Assembly: GCA_963693305.1 (NCBI GenBank)
Contig: OY855904.1
Location: 13,470,996 to 13,534,995, forward strand
Reading direction: 5' to 3'
DNA from: Meandrina meandrites
Lineage: Eukaryota; Cnidaria; Anthozoa; Scleractinia; Meandrinidae
DNA: 64,000 bases
Under the pieces are notes generated by a model that saw only the letters and a list, made by a program, of their open reading frames with translations, was not told where the DNA came from and searched no databases. Numbering within the stretch: position 1 is the first letter of the stretch; each line of letters starts with the position of its first letter. Shown one piece after another: positions 11,684 to 23,965 of the stretch. Made by a program: the position numbers and the translations under genes.

Positions 11684-12420
11684 CTTTCGAAGGCGTGGTT
11701 TGCTGTGCTGTTGCTGTTCTTTGTGACTTGTGCTGAGGTCTGCACGTACTGTGAGTACAGTTTTCTCATAGCAAGTGCAAACGCACAAACGTTGAGGGCA
11801 AAAAGCAAGAAAAACTTCATAATATCTTTGCCCATATTCATGAGCGATAAGTGAAGGGGTCCCAGAGTGGAGTTCACTTGGAGAGAGGGGGACATTGGGG
11901 TTTGCGGTATTGCGGTATTGGCCAATTTTTCATGCGGTATTTCGGTAATTTTAATCTTGAATTGCGGTATTGCGGTATTCTCCAAACCTGCGGGATGCGT
12001 TTTCTTTACGTTTTGGTCGACGATATTCGGTATAAAAACGTATCCTTCACTTTTTTCCGACCATTTATAGCCGTTTTCGGTCGTTTCGGAAGCTCCCTTA
12101 AACGGCCTTATTTTGTTACACATTTTGATCTACAATTTGACTGTTTTAACAACCCGTTTAAGGCCGTGCCATTGTTTCCACGGTCCCACCGCTCGTTTTT
12201 GCCTCTATTTTTGCTCTCGCGTCAAGGAATCCACCAGCTATACAGGCTTACTATAAAATTGCGGTATTTTCCGATTTATTTTGCGGTATTGCGGTATTTG
12301 TTGAATTTTTTTGCGGTAATGCGGTGTTCAGCAACCCCCAATGTCCCCCTCTGGAGAACATGTGAAGCTTCAAAGAATGTCAGAACCACTGCAAAGGAGT
12401 AGAAACTGCTGGATGAGATT
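11684..12420 (-). pseudogene. Orphan TRPC exon-3 fragment split by a MITE
   Basis: Positions 11684-11883 and ~12357-12420 match exon 3 of TRPC-A/B (LQVNSTLGPLHLSL ... QTSAQVTKNSNSTANHAFER) on the minus strand, with the exon-3 donor kept at 11684 (AG|GTAGGA). The S4 side diverges (DHYLLIISSSSFYSF). A 469-bp element interrupts the reading frame, and no exons 1, 2 or 4-7 accompany it. Confidence 0.85.
11884..12352. mobile_element. MITE with terminal inverted repeats inserted in TRPC exon fragment
   Basis: Ends AGAGGGGGACATTGGGG and its reverse complement (17 bp, extending to ~22 with one mismatch), flanked by GGAG on both sides (11880-11883 and 12353-12356); removing the element and one GGAG restores the exon sequence of the paralogues. 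Inside are many direct GCGGTATT motifs near both ends. No transposase. Superfamily not assigned. Confidence 0.85.
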
Positions 12421-12429
12421 ATGAGGAGG

Positions 12430-12880
12430 TAATGGTCACGATTTGACTACAGGATGTTAATCGTTATCATTAACGATTGATGTTTTAAATTTAGTGTACA
12501 CCTCAGTTAATTAGTTACATAATGCATAAATTTTTTCAGGCTTCTTTGTTTGCAATTTCTTTAATTACAATTTCACTGCGAGGATTGATCATCTATCCGC
12601 AGTTCAAACATGAATTCTTTCATACACTTCACGTCATAATGCATTAACATGGCTGTGGAAATTAGTGACCATGATCTCAATAAGCCACACACAGAGAATC
12701 TAATAGAAAAAGAAAAACAACGAAAGTGAACACACATTTCTCTTTTTAATCCATTTCAGCAAGAAAAAAAATAAAACTGATAACATCATAAAAAGAAATA
12801 CTTCTAAAACCAAGCAACATAGCACCAGCACCCTTCTAAAGGATGTAATGTGAAATAGGATGGACCTTACGTCAACGAAC
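12430..12880. repeat. Duplicated flank of the orphan TRPC fragment
   Basis: Closely matches 23,965-24,395 in the same orientation (for example TTTAGTGTACACCTCAGTTAATTAG in both, a 25-bp block partly quoted as GTGTACACCTCAGTTAAT). Shows the fragment and its flank were duplicated together with the TRPC-A/B unit. Coding potential is unclear. Confidence 0.7.
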
Positions 12881-13252
12881 GCTAGTCATAAAGACTAAAA
12901 CTGTTTGGTGAAAACCACTCAGACACAGCTCTGACCTACCACGAACTTGGAGTGACACATTATTATATGAAAGACTTTGCTTCATACCATACCAGCATGC
13001 ACTGGGCATGGCATGGTCACTAGGCTAAAACTCTTTGGTGAGAACCACTCAGACACAGCTTGCAGCTACAATAGCAATGGAGTAGCGCAACATGGAATGA
13101 AAGAATTCACTTCCGCACTTCGGTCACACCAGCGTGCACCTGGCATCAGATTAAAACTGTTTGGTGAAAACCACTTAGAGACAGGTGACAGCTATCACGA
13201 ATTAAAGAACACCCGCGATGCGCTATCAGCCATCGGCATAGCATTTTTGTGA
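12880..13252 (+). pseudogene. Tetratricopeptide-repeat (kinesin-light-chain-like) gene fragment
   Basis: Three degenerate units of the form (R)LKLFGENHSDTA ... SYNSNGVAQHGMKEFTSAL ... HQRAPGIRLKLFGENH. These match the ~42-residue TPR repeats of the large NB-ARC/KLC-like TPR families of cnidarians. Frames are broken between unit 1 and unit 2 and no gene context remains. Confidence 0.75.
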
Positions 13253-13652
13253 GCTGTTTTTGAAAAAAAAAAAAAAAGATTGCTACAAATCACTTGGAGT
13301 CAGGTAATGAGGCGGATGGAAATAATTTACTCGCCACAGAATGATATTTTCAAACCTGCAAAATGCCAGTTCTTGTATTCAAGGTGGTTTTGCAGTAAAT
13401 GAATCTAAAACACAAAGATTTTACGGATATACACGACGACGTCCGAACCAATGTTCTTACCCAAATTTCATCCTTGGGTTCTTAAAATTCTGCTCATGTC
13501 ATACCCATAAATGAAAAAGTTATTGTAATTAAAAGAAACAGTGTACCTTTCTGTTGATAACAGTACCAAGTAAATAAAAACAAGATAACAGGAGAGTCTA
13601 AGTAAGCAAAGATTTTCTCTCAGTATTTCCGTCGTTGTGAGATTATATACAC

Positions 13653-13731
13653 CTTATTCGATGGTTTAACATATAATACGCGCGGACATTTTGCGAGTTG
13701 CGTAGTATTATATGTTAAACCATCGAATAAG
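13653..13731. repeat. Hairpin: 27-bp perfect inverted repeat
   Basis: CTTATTCGATGGTTTAAC... is mirrored by ...GTTAAACCATCGAATAAG with a ~22-bp loop. Likely a small foldback element; no gene nearby. Confidence 0.75.
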
Positions 13732-14896
13732 GGATTTATTATTCCGCGTAAAATTAAAGTTTGGTTCGGCCATTTTGTCACTCCGCTTTCAGTCCGTATT
13801 TTTGCCCCATTCTACAGTACAATAACGTGGCATATTTTGCGCGTTCTTTTGCCCTAATATGGTAAAATGGCGCAATTGTGGAATAATAATCTACCATAAT
13901 ATGTTAGTTAGAATTTGAGATAGGTTACCCTTTGCATAAATTAACAGATTGGACCTTTTGGATAAATTGACGTGAGTTACTCATGATCCTACAACTAGAG
14001 CTCTAACTCCTTAATTTTTCAAACATTCAACCCTATAAAATTCCACCCCAAAACTGACTTTAGGCAGAAATGGTTGTCACTATGATTTTCCATTTCTGAC
14101 AATCATATTCCTTTGATCCTACTTTGTTGTATTTCGGATATGTAAATCACGTGATCAATTGACGACATGGGTCTATTAATTATCATAAGGGCGAAATATA
14201 TACTGTATTTTCCTTCAGTAAACATGTTAAAAATAATCTTGAAAGGGAGTTTAGCCAGCTCAGTTGCTTAATGTTTTAGAAACATTGAGTGATCTATTAA
14301 TTGTATTTCATTCCATAAAAATTTCGTTTCGAATAATTAAAACAGCGCATGTTTCTGTGTTATTAGAAATTAATTATAACGTGAACCCCGGGTCGGATCT
14401 CTCCACTGGCACATGTGTTATAAATAAGAGTACCAATGCAGCCCGATGGATTAAGCTTTCTATTTGATCTAGAACGAATGCGTGTATACATGGTATACAT
14501 GTGTGTATTATTGATAGCCTACTTTGGTGATTACTAACAGTTACGTGTTCGTTGTAAGAGATTTGAAATTGCTATTAAAAGATCGGGCATATTTTGTTTG
14601 TAAATGACCTAAATATACCCAATAAAAGCTTCTACTTATGAAATCTTCTTTCTGTGTTATGTTTCTTTGTCACGTTTTCGCTAAATTTAAGGCACCCCGA
14701 TATGCGATGACGTTCTTTGGCCTTTTTTCAACGGTCGTTGAAAAAATTACATGTAAATGGGGCGCGCTTAGAAAGGCCTAAGGATTGCTTCTATAATGGA
14801 AGAGAGGTTCATCGATAGAGACAACTTTAGTTTATCAGCCAAGAATCAATCCCTTATTTATCCCCTCATTTGTTTATTTTAAGGTGTAAATGAAAT
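13732..14896. other. Intergenic stretch between TPR relic and TRPC-B
   Basis: AT-rich; no coding exon or recognisable repeat seen. Several short AT-rich runs only. Confidence 0.6.
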
Positions 14897-14977
14897 CTAA
14901 AGCCTTGTTTTGAACTCTTGCTCTTTTGAAAGGACTGTGTCATCCTTCATTTTGGTTTCTTGGTTATTTCTCTTTTC
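14897..14977 (-). CDS. TRPC-B terminal exon 7
   Basis: Acceptor TTTCTTTTAG, 26 codons ending ...EFKTRL then TAG. The peptide aligns with the terminal exon of copy A for its first 18-20 residues and then diverges. Confidence 0.82.
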   Translation of the reverse strand, partial: EKRNNQETKMKDDTVLSKEQEFKTRL

Positions 14978-17900
14978 CTAAAAGAAAGAATGTGAACGTG
15001 AAATCAGTAAAGTTCAGTAAAGATGAGCTCCGATTCCTTGAGTGAGTTGTAACGATCGAGATTAGATTGCTCGTCACATTAAAATAAAAAGTGCTTGACC
15101 GGTATGTCATGTGTTCCGTGTTCCTATATTAGCTGACATTCTTAGGGTAGATCAGGGTAAAATGTTCTGTCAGGAGTGTTGAAGGTACAATTTGGGCACT
15201 GTAATCAACCTTTAGCACTTAGCTTCATTACCTCGTTTGTTTCAGCTTAACACGTCATAGCTTACCGTTGGCGCTTTTCGAAACCGCTTGACCACATTTT
15301 GCAGGCTCTGTAATGTTTTTGTAACCTCCATCAGTTTGCATTGTATCTCTTCTGGTGGAGAGGACTCTTCGCCTGGATCCTCGTGTTGTGATTTTTCATT
15401 CGCAGAGAAGTAACGATGAATGAGGTTTTTGATGACAACTCGGCGCTAAAGCAAAAGAAACAAAACGAAAAAGGTTAATAGCTTGCAATCCAAGAGAGAC
15501 CATGAATGCGTTTGGTAGTGGGCTTTTACAGCAGCCATTATCGATGTACCAGGAGCCTGTTCAAATTTACGTGCACATTAGGAATAGATCAAACTTCAGG
15601 TCCACAGCTTATCAACAGTTTCAGACTTTTTCTCCAAGAAACACTCACTCTCTTTTCGTTGGTTTTAATTCTGGTGGAAACTGGCTCGCTTTCAAAACGT
15701 CCAAGGCACTGCAACAGAAAGACATTTAACAAAAATTAAAACACACCACACGATGCTATATACTCGCATGATGATATACTCGTAAGAATAAATTAATAAC
15801 CTTCAATTCTCCATGTATAAACTGTTATGGTATGTTATATGGGAGGCTAAGTCAGATAATGGTGCAACTAATTTATCCCAAGAGGTTTAGCACCAGCTTT
15901 TGCACACAAACTTTAACTGCTTTCAAACGAAGACTTACTTTTCCAAGCCAGTGGTATCGTCTTGCAAGCCAGTGAATTCCCATAACGGCCTTTTCCACAG
16001 GAAACAGGTTGAACGGAGGCGGGAGAACACTGATCTCACTGACGTAATACATCCAGACACGGGTGCGCGCAAATTTGAACTTTATGTCTTTCTCCTCCTG
16101 TTAATAGAATCAGAGTTCAAAGCATTGTTATATACCACGGAAATACACTATGATACTCTTACAATCTCGGGAGCGTTCTACAAATTTACCCATTACAATT
16201 TTTATCTCGATGACTTTGGTTTGAAATTTATAATTATTTTTCACATTATTTGATATGGGACTTCCATAAAAACGCTGTATAGTATTTCCCATTTGTTGTC
16301 AAAACGCAAGTCATATTATTATATTATAACAGATGAAGATAATAAACGAGACCAACGCTTTCAAAGAGTTATAGCGACAGGTTTGGCGCGCATCACTAAA
16401 AGAAACTTACATCCACTTTCTTGAAGGTGTTACTGAGCATGGCAATCAGCAGGTTTAATGCAACCAACACGGAAGCGAGGCTGTACGTTGCGAACAGTAA
16501 ATGACCCGTGACTTGAGTTATCTGAGCGTTTTCACTGGTGTCGAAAGTCGACATATCCACATGTCCGAACAATGCCCAAAATAAGGTGCCAAAGGTTCCC
16601 TCGATTCTGTCAAAAGAACGAAAGAAAGATGTTTCCTTAAATACACCGTACCTAGCCAACAAAAACCAATGAATCAGAACTCAATGCTGAAGAGTGAGCT
16701 AGTGCCAAGCGCGGGAAAACGCGCGTCAGCCAAGTGACGATTAGTTCGTTCTTGTCATGATTGGTTGAAAATACAACAGGCTTGTTCTGATTGGCTTAAA
16801 CATGTTACACAACCTTTAAAAACAGTTAGAGAGCTCATCCAATGCAAAACTAATGTAACCTGTTAAAATCAGTTTTCATTGGCAATCGATAAACTCTATC
16901 TAAGAGGAAATACATATTTTTTTTATTGCGAATTCCGTGTAATTGATCAAGGGAAGGAAACACTTCTACCCTGAAAGTCCTGTTCAGTTTTCTTTCTAAC
17001 ATTGTTTGCTTTGTAAGTCTTTTTCTACCTGCTTTGTGCATAATTGGTAGGAATTGATTTAATGAATAAGTTTTCCTTGATATGGAATCATTTATCTTCA
17101 CACGGTACACTCTAAACATGCTTCTAATTTGTACTAAGCTGTCGCGTAGTTGTCCTATTTTCGAAAATGTCGGAGAAAAATCTTAGTGCGGAGCAGTAAG
17201 TCGAAAAATGCTGTTCTATTCACCACTAGAATTTTCCGGAAAACCGAACTGAAACTTTTAGTCAAAAGAAAAATGCCCCGAACGCTTTCTGTGGCCTGTA
17301 AGGCTACCGTGCCCAAACTCACTTAGCTATTAACATCCTACCTTTCGAAGGCGTGGTTTGCTGTGCTGTTGCTGTTCTTTGTGACTTGTGCTGAGGTCTG
17401 CACGTACTGTGAATACAGTTTTCTCATAGCAAGTGCAAACGCACAAACGTTGAGGGCAAAAAGCAAGAAAAACTTCATAATATCTTTGCCCATATTCATA
17501 AGCGATAAGTGAAGGGGTCCCAGAGTGGAGTTTACTTGGAGAACATGTGAAGCTTCAAAGAATGTCAGAACCACTGCAAAGGAGTAGAAACTGTTGGATA
17601 ACAGCAGGAGGTGATACGGGGCGAGTGACGTGGAACCCAGTAGCTGGCGAACATGCACGACCCATTCACCTGAATTCGAGGCTATGAATGCATAACCAAC
17701 GATCCAGAGGACAGCGGCAATAATGTAACACATGATCATGGGTATTACAGCGAGGTGCCACCACTCTGAAAAGTATCGCTCCTTGCCTTGGTGTAGAGCT
17801 TGTTTGACTTCCTGAACTGTTATTCCTATCACCCAGATTCCAATGATTACAGCTAAGAAAACAGGGATGCAGTATTAATTAAAAATGTTTACTCTCATGT

Positions 17901-20900
17901 TCTAAACTAAAAATAATCATAACTCAATGCAAACCAATCTTTGAAAATCAAACTATAAGCCGGGCACGTAGGACACCTACTCAATGGCGACAAACGTAAA
18001 AACGAGTCATATTTATCCTGGAAGGCTGACATTGTCACTAAAACCAGAAACCAGAGAACAGAGGAGGCCTGGCTCATCAGCTTGAACAGCGGTATCTCCA
18101 GCTTCTTTGTAACTCGGTTGGTTGGAGTGAGCATATATCCCACCATGCACAGCGGCATAACAAGGGTGTACAACATCACCAGGACAAGTTTGGTGGGAAA
18201 TGACAGCTGGTGCCATCCTGATGTACCCTTATACACAACTGAATTCAGCATTACTTGGCTGTAAGGATGAGCTACAAACTAAAAAAAACATGTAAAAATT
18301 AAAACCTTTGAACGCTATAGAGGACCACACAAGGCAGAATATAACACTTTGACTTGTCTGTTACCAAATCTCTGTAAGTTCAGGTTCTCACTTTTAAACT
18401 AAACCAAAGTGATTTCAAGTCTAGCAAAAGAGTAAATTATTATAATTATTGCCCTATATTGCGATAAGTAGAACTACTGCGTTTTTCAAGACTGGAGTTT
18501 TTTATCACTCTAGCTTCTTGCTTTCTGCCAGTTTTGCAGTCAATTTGTAATCGGTTTTGAAAGCATGATTCCATAAATGACATGTGTTATGTTTGTTGCC
18601 GCTGTCTGCATTTTATTTCTCGTTAAATGACATCTTATCAAAGAGAACGAAAACCTTGAACTAAATCCTTGCCTCCGGCTTGGAATGAAGTTTATTCAGT
18701 TATAAAAATAACTTATAACGTCCGTCTTTTAATCAGTTAACAAAACCTAAGTTCTGAATTGAAATCTTGCCTCCGCCTTAGACTTACCTTTATAATAAAA
18801 ATAACTTAAGAACGTCGTTGAACAAAACCTCTATTCCGAATTAAGGAAGTTTACCTCAGAAAGCAAATTTTTGGTTGGTGTCTCATATTTGTCTTTCTGT
18901 TATTTATACCGGACCATTGTCGCCTTTGTTTGCAAGTGTTGCTAAACGCAAGGAACTGAAACGACAATATCAAGAATTTAAGACACGCTTTAGCTTTTAT
19001 CAGTTAAAGAATTATCACAATCCTATCAAAGAGCTTAGTTCCGGATGATACATTTTGAGAAACATCATCCCGAATTTGTCTTTTCTTGTTTGGCTTGTTT
19101 GGTTTTACCTCATCGACCTGTTTCTAACTTTCTAAACTACTGCTTTGAAATTTTGATCGATTAAAAGGCCATATTTTGTTCATGGGAAAAATGGCACGTT
19201 TTTTTTACCTAACAAGTTAGACTTAATTAGGTTTGGGGTTCTTAGACGAAACGCTTCAGTGCCGGGGGTGGGGGAAAGAGGGGGGGAACCTTGGAAAAGT
19301 TTGGCTGGGGGTGCTTTCCTTGCGTTTTGGAACCCCTGCCCTGTCTCAGACCTCAGAAAGCTCAAATTTGCTACCGCACCTCAGACTAAAGAGTTAAATT
19401 GTAAGCCCATCTCAGCCGCTATTTATTTTTGCACAGTTCATAACGACCTAATTTAGCATAAGCAGAAAGATAGAAGTTTGACATTATTTTGCCCCATTCA
19501 GCGACACTGTCTCAGACTTGGAACCCCATCCATCGACATTTACCCCTATAACGTATATAAGATAGTACCCTCGCCCCCCTCCGGGCTTCAGTGTTTTATC
19601 GAAGACTATTTACCTGTTGATCAATATATATTTTTTTGTTATTTTGTTTATTTATTTGCTTTAATTATTTATGCTCACTGACCTGAAGATTTTAAAGTGA
19701 CTTAAACAAAATAGAATAGTTGATATTAGACTTGCTGCATGTTCGCTTTGTTTTATTGGTTTGTGGCTCTAGCTGTGTATTGAGCCCTTCAGTCGTTTTG
19801 TATATTTCGCCTTTTAAAGTAGCCGAAAGTACTTCAGAAAATTACAGACCCACTTATAGTAATTGCTAACCTACGTAATCGAACGATAACCATTGTTTCA
19901 TATGCAAACAACGAAGTACATATTAACAAAGAAATAAATTCTTTATCAGTTAAATTTTGAAAACCGATGTTATACAACAACAACAAGGTTTATTTGAACT
20001 GCAAATTACTAGTAACAACTAAAACAATAAATAAATTAAAAATACATACAGTTGCTGGTCACCCAAAATAACTAAAGAGCTAAACTAGTTGGGTGACCAC
20101 TAGTCGGGTAATACTTGTGGAGATAAACGAAACTCGTAAATGTTTTTAAATTTTCCGAGTTAAGCAGGAAGGGAGTACTAATTTGAGGTCGTCTAGAAGT
20201 CTTTTCTCCTCAGGTTATCACGCCGTCAAACAACAACCGGAAACCTGTCTCTGTTTGCTGTTCGGAGGTTCAGAGATCAGTGTAAACATACAGTTTAAAA
20301 ACTGAGCAGTAATCACTTACATGCAGACAAACGACATAACAAGCACAGAAAATATGCTGAGATTTTTAATAAAAAAATAAATAAATCCAAGGGATTGAAA
20401 GACAAGCAATCCAAGGATTGGATTTTAACTTACCTTGATGTTCTGATGTTTTATGGCAAGGTTAAGGACGCGCAATCTCTGCTCTTTTACTTTCAAGTGT
20501 GCATCTTCTGTCATCTTTTCAAGTTCTGGCAAGTCCATAACAGCAGCAATCTCCTCAAGATTTCTGCATTCGTCAAGCAGCTTAATCGCGAAATTTTCAC
20601 ACTGAACTGAAAGAGCTCGGTAGTCATCTCGAAACTCATCTTCAATGGATGCCAGTTCCTTCAATTTCTTTTTCAAAACTATAGATCGGAAAAGCGGGTC
20701 GCTGGCTGTATGTTCCGCCTTCCTCAAACCCCAGTGCTTACTTTCGTGTAGGAATAGGTGTGATATGTACAGAGGGCTTGCTAAAGCTCTGTAAGTGTTT
20801 AACTTTACCAAAGAATCTTTCAGCCTGGCCATCGATTCCTTTTCATTTCGTTCAGTGGCATCTTGAGCTTTTTGTGTTTGTGGATCTTCAACTTTGTAGC

Positions 20901-21492
20901 CTTTGCTCACGAGGAATTCAACTATTTCGTAGTTTCCGTTCATCACTGCCAAGCCGAGGGGCGTCAGAAATTCGTCAAACTTCCCCGAGGAGCTTCTCTT
21001 CGTCGCTACCTGACTTCTGTCGATGGTATTTACAGTGGAAATTTTCCGATTTGAATCGTACGCCACCAGAATTCTTACGCACTGCAATGAATTATTTCTA
21101 ACAGCTTGAAACAAGGCTGAACCAATTTCCGCCTTATTCTTCAAGAGCGTTTGAACGATATCGATTGCTTCGTCTTCAATCGCTATTTGCAATGCTGTTT
21201 CTCTGTTAGTATTTCTGCAATTGACGTCGACGTGTTTGGTACGGATTAAGTTTTGAACTGCTTCTTTGTTACCGCTTCGAACAGCTTCAAAAAATGCTTC
21301 CTCGTCTGCGCTCAAGGGACCAAGCAGCAGTTCCGTTTCGTCCATTTCAATTGTAGTTGTAGAGCTTTGCTGCGGCGAAAACAAAACATTTCTACTGTTC
21401 GATATCTCTTCTCCTTCAGTAGAGGCAGACATTCTGCCACTCATTGCAAAGATAGAAGTCCTGCGGACTGTTCGATGCACAAAGCAAGCCAC
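14897..21492 (-). CDS. TRPC-type cation channel, copy B (7 exons, 827 aa)
   Basis: Exons 21492-20434, 18278-17981, 17852-17342, 16606-16411, 16097-15939, 15445-15266, 14977-14897. Lengths of exons 1-6 are identical to copy A (1059, 298, 511, 196, 159, 180 nt) and all junctions are GT-AG in the same phases. The domain plan is as in copy A: ankyrin repeats, TRP_2, six helices, pore TLFWALFGHVDM, S6 ALNLLIAMLSNTF, TRP box KFKFARTRVWM and PPPFNL. Differences are scattered substitutions, an Asp for Ala at the exon 4/5 junction (VD versus VA), and a C-terminus two residues longer. No disabling change was seen, so both copies look functional. The exon 1 starts of A and B lie 11.4 kb apart. Confidence 0.93.
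15266..15445 (-). CDS. TRPC-B exon 6 (cytosolic C-terminal region)
   Basis: Acceptor GCTTTAG, RRVVIKNLIHRYF..., donor ACG|GTAAGC. Matches A exon 6 in length and phase. Confidence 0.9.
15939..16097 (-). CDS. TRPC-B exon 5 (TRP box)
   Basis: Acceptor CTATTAACAG; 53 codons with KFKFARTRVWM and PPPFNL; donor AAA|GTAAGT. Confidence 0.93.
16411..16606 (-). CDS. TRPC-B exon 4 (pore helix and S6)
   Basis: Acceptor CTTTTGACAG; RIEGTFGTLFWALFGHVDM then S6. Donor GAT|GTAAGT. Confidence 0.94.
17342..17852 (-). CDS. TRPC-B exon 3 (S2 to S5)
   Basis: Acceptor TTTTCTTAG, donor AG|GTAGGA, phase 2. Same 511-nt length as A, with LGPLHLSL linker and an Asn-rich pre-pore loop. Confidence 0.95.
17981..18278 (-). 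CDS. TRPC-B exon 2 (pre-S1 and S1)
   Basis: Starts after TTTTTTTTAG with FVAHPYSQ; donor GTAGGT, phase 1. Confidence 0.93.
18662..18842. repeat. Intronic tandem repeat, TRPC-B
   Basis: Counterpart of the repeat at 7483-7672, more diverged between its units. Confidence 0.7.
20434..21492 (-). CDS. TRPC-B exon 1 (ankyrin repeats + TRP_2)
   Basis: 353 codons, donor AAG|GTAAGT, phase 0. Nearly identical to A exon 1; one visible difference is ELASIEDEF versus ELGFSEDEF. Confidence 0.95.
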
Positions 21493-21867
21493 GTATCAGT
21501 GAGTCAGGTAGTCTATGGATGGATACGCAGATCTGCTGGGATTTATATGTAATATACTGATATTTTTACGGTTGACTAGCATGTTTAGGTGTACTTGTAA
21601 ATTTAAGTGCGTCATTTACGTAATGCAAGCCTCAATTATTATTCAAAACACTTTACCTTTAACGACAAGTTCGATAAAGTCATCCACCGTGAACAAATTG
21701 AGACTGACAACGAATATCGGAATGTTTCTGTTCTAAATATATACCCTTGAAGCCTCAACACGGTTAACGACATAGCAACCTTTGAGAAAAAATTACATTT
21801 CTTTAGTGCACCAGTGTTCTACAGTCCACTGATGCTAAAAAATACTAAAGCTAAAATATCAGTGTTA

Positions 21868-23737
21868 CAGTGCGGCTACTATTACCGGGGTCACCCAGAC
21901 AAAGTTAACCAATCACAAAGCAGAACGGAAACAATAGATTTCAGCATTTTTACAACTTCAGCCAATGAAATGTCGAATACAGAACAATGAAATTTCAACT
22001 TGTTCGTTCGCCACGAAAACAGATCGATACAAATTTTGGCTGTATGGCACTGAGTTTTCAATTAATTTCGATTATATCCCTTTTAAACTTGAGTAGTTGT
22101 GACAGAGCATTGGGAAGGTAAATATTTGCGATGTTTATGAAAGAGAAACGTCCGTACCGTTTGTTTCAACTGTGCGTGGCGGAGTTCGCTCCGGTGACAA
22201 TTTCAAGTTTTTTTGTTTGAGTAAATAATAATAAAATTTGCTAGTGAAGGAAGACTTTCTGAACTGCCTAACGTACCAGTGAAAGCGACGGTCATAGTTT
22301 AGGCAAAGTGCGTGGCGTATTTGCAAACAACCGCGAAACGACGGCTTGTTCGCCAGCGTGATAAATTTAGTTTTCTGCGCTGCCGGATCGTTAAGTTCGA
22401 CCGAAAGCGTATCGGCCGTATACATCCATAGTTTCGGTAATTCAGCGAGTTTGAATAAACACACACACAAAAAAACACACACAACCGTCTGAGAAGAATA
22501 TTTGCCGGCATGGGTTTTATTTCGTTTTGGAACGTTTTACTCTTCGACATGCATTCCAACAACATGAACAACCAACAACAACTTTGTTTGCGATCGAAAT
22601 ATGAAGTCACAAATTATAAATACAACAAATATCGTTAGCGTATGTTTCAACTACAAAACGGTAATGACAATTTGTCGAGTACAAATTCCTGGATTGATAA
22701 AACTATATACATGCGATAAAGGTCCCCTTGATTGGCAAACAGAGAGTAATGCAATCAAATTCCGCCACACAATTTGCCAAACAAAAAGCCGTTGCGTTCA
22801 CTGCTTGCACAGAGATTGACATCGATTCTGGCAAACTTGCATGACAAATGACATTCATTTATACAGCATGTGAAACTACTCAAATTTTAAAATCTAAACG
22901 TCAACGCTAGCTAATGCTCTATTCAACATAAACTACATAAGCTTCAAATTGAACAAATTGAAATTTTATTGTTATTTACTCAAACAAAAAAAAACTCCGC
23001 CACGCACAGTTGAAACAAACGGTACGGTCGCTACTTTCCCTGTTTCGAACTTCTCTTTCATAAACATCGCTAATATTTACCTTCCAAACGTTGCTGTCAC
23101 AACTACTCAAGTTTAAAAGGGATGCAATCGAAATTAATTGAAAACTCAGTGCCATACAGCCAAAATTGGCCATGTTCTAAACGAGCAGGGGACTGGGTAC
23201 GAACATATTTTTTCTTGGTACGAACATTCAATATCGATTAAATTGAAAATGGGGCACGTCATCTGAAAGAGCATCCAAAAATTAGTAAATTTTCCAAATT
23301 TGATGGTTATTGGTTTAAACGCAAAGGCATGGTACACTTTTAAAATGAGAGAGCTTAGTATGGATTGGAGGACGCCTGTCCCTCCAATCCATACTAAGTG
23401 TACCATACTTTTGGGTTTAAACCAATAACCGTCAAATTTGGTGAATCTACTAATTTTTGGATGCTCTTTTAGATGACATGCCCCATTTTTCAATTCAATC
23501 AATATTGAAGGTTTGTACAGAAGAGAAAATATGTTCGTACCTAGTCCCCTGCTCGTTTAGAACATGGCTAATTTGTATCGATCTGTTTTCGTGGCGAACG
23601 AACAAGTTGAAATTTCATTGTTCTGTATTCGACATTTCATTGGCTGAAGTTGTAAAAATGCTGAAATCTATTGTTTTCGTTCTGCTTTGTGATTGGTTAA
23701 CTGTGTCTGGGTGACCCCGGTAATAGTAGCCGCACTG
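21868..23737. mobile_element. Composite inverted-repeat DNA element (~1.87 kb)
   Basis: CAGTGCGGCTACTATTACC at the left and its reverse complement at the right, flanked by TA on both sides. Homology between arms extends at least 150 bp outright and continues to about 22,290 when a further insert in the right arm (23,177-23,568) is skipped. That insert is itself a near-perfect palindrome centred near 23,370. No transposase was recognised. A TA duplication suggests a Tc1/mariner-like non-autonomous element. Confidence 0.75.
23177..23568. mobile_element. Palindromic element nested in the right arm of the larger element
   Basis: CTTAGTATGGATTGGAGG faces CCTCCAATCCATACTAAG across a 9-bp spacer, and the arms extend outwards to GTTCTAAACGAGCAGGG and its inverse (about 190 bp per arm, with mismatches). 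Confidence 0.75.
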
Positions 23738-23797
23738 TAAAAAAACCTGCTAAATTAGCTTGTTGTAAATCGTTTCTTGCAAACAAGAGAGAAAGGA

Positions 23798-23965
23798 TCT
23801 AGTTTTCTAATGCCTATAGCAAACGCTGAGCGAAGCAAAAAGCACGAAAAAGCTTCACTGATATCTTAACCCATTTTCATAAGAAGATTCAAAGAATGCC
23901 AGAACCAATGCAGTGGAGTAGAAACTGCAGGATAAGATTATGAGGAGGTATGGGCACGATTTGAC
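23798..23965 (-). pseudogene. Second orphan TRPC exon-3 fragment
   Basis: Minus-strand remnants such as YLLIILSCSFYSTALVLAFFES and the exon-3 tail (GTTTTCTAATGCCTATAGCAA region), with internal deletions. Same relative place upstream of TRPC-B as the 11.7-kb fragment has to TRPC-A, but lacking the MITE. Confidence 0.75.

Noticed and set aside
23146..23502. 118-codon minus frame in the nested palindrome
   Set aside because: The frame spans the palindrome centre and is made of the two inverted arms; not a protein gene.
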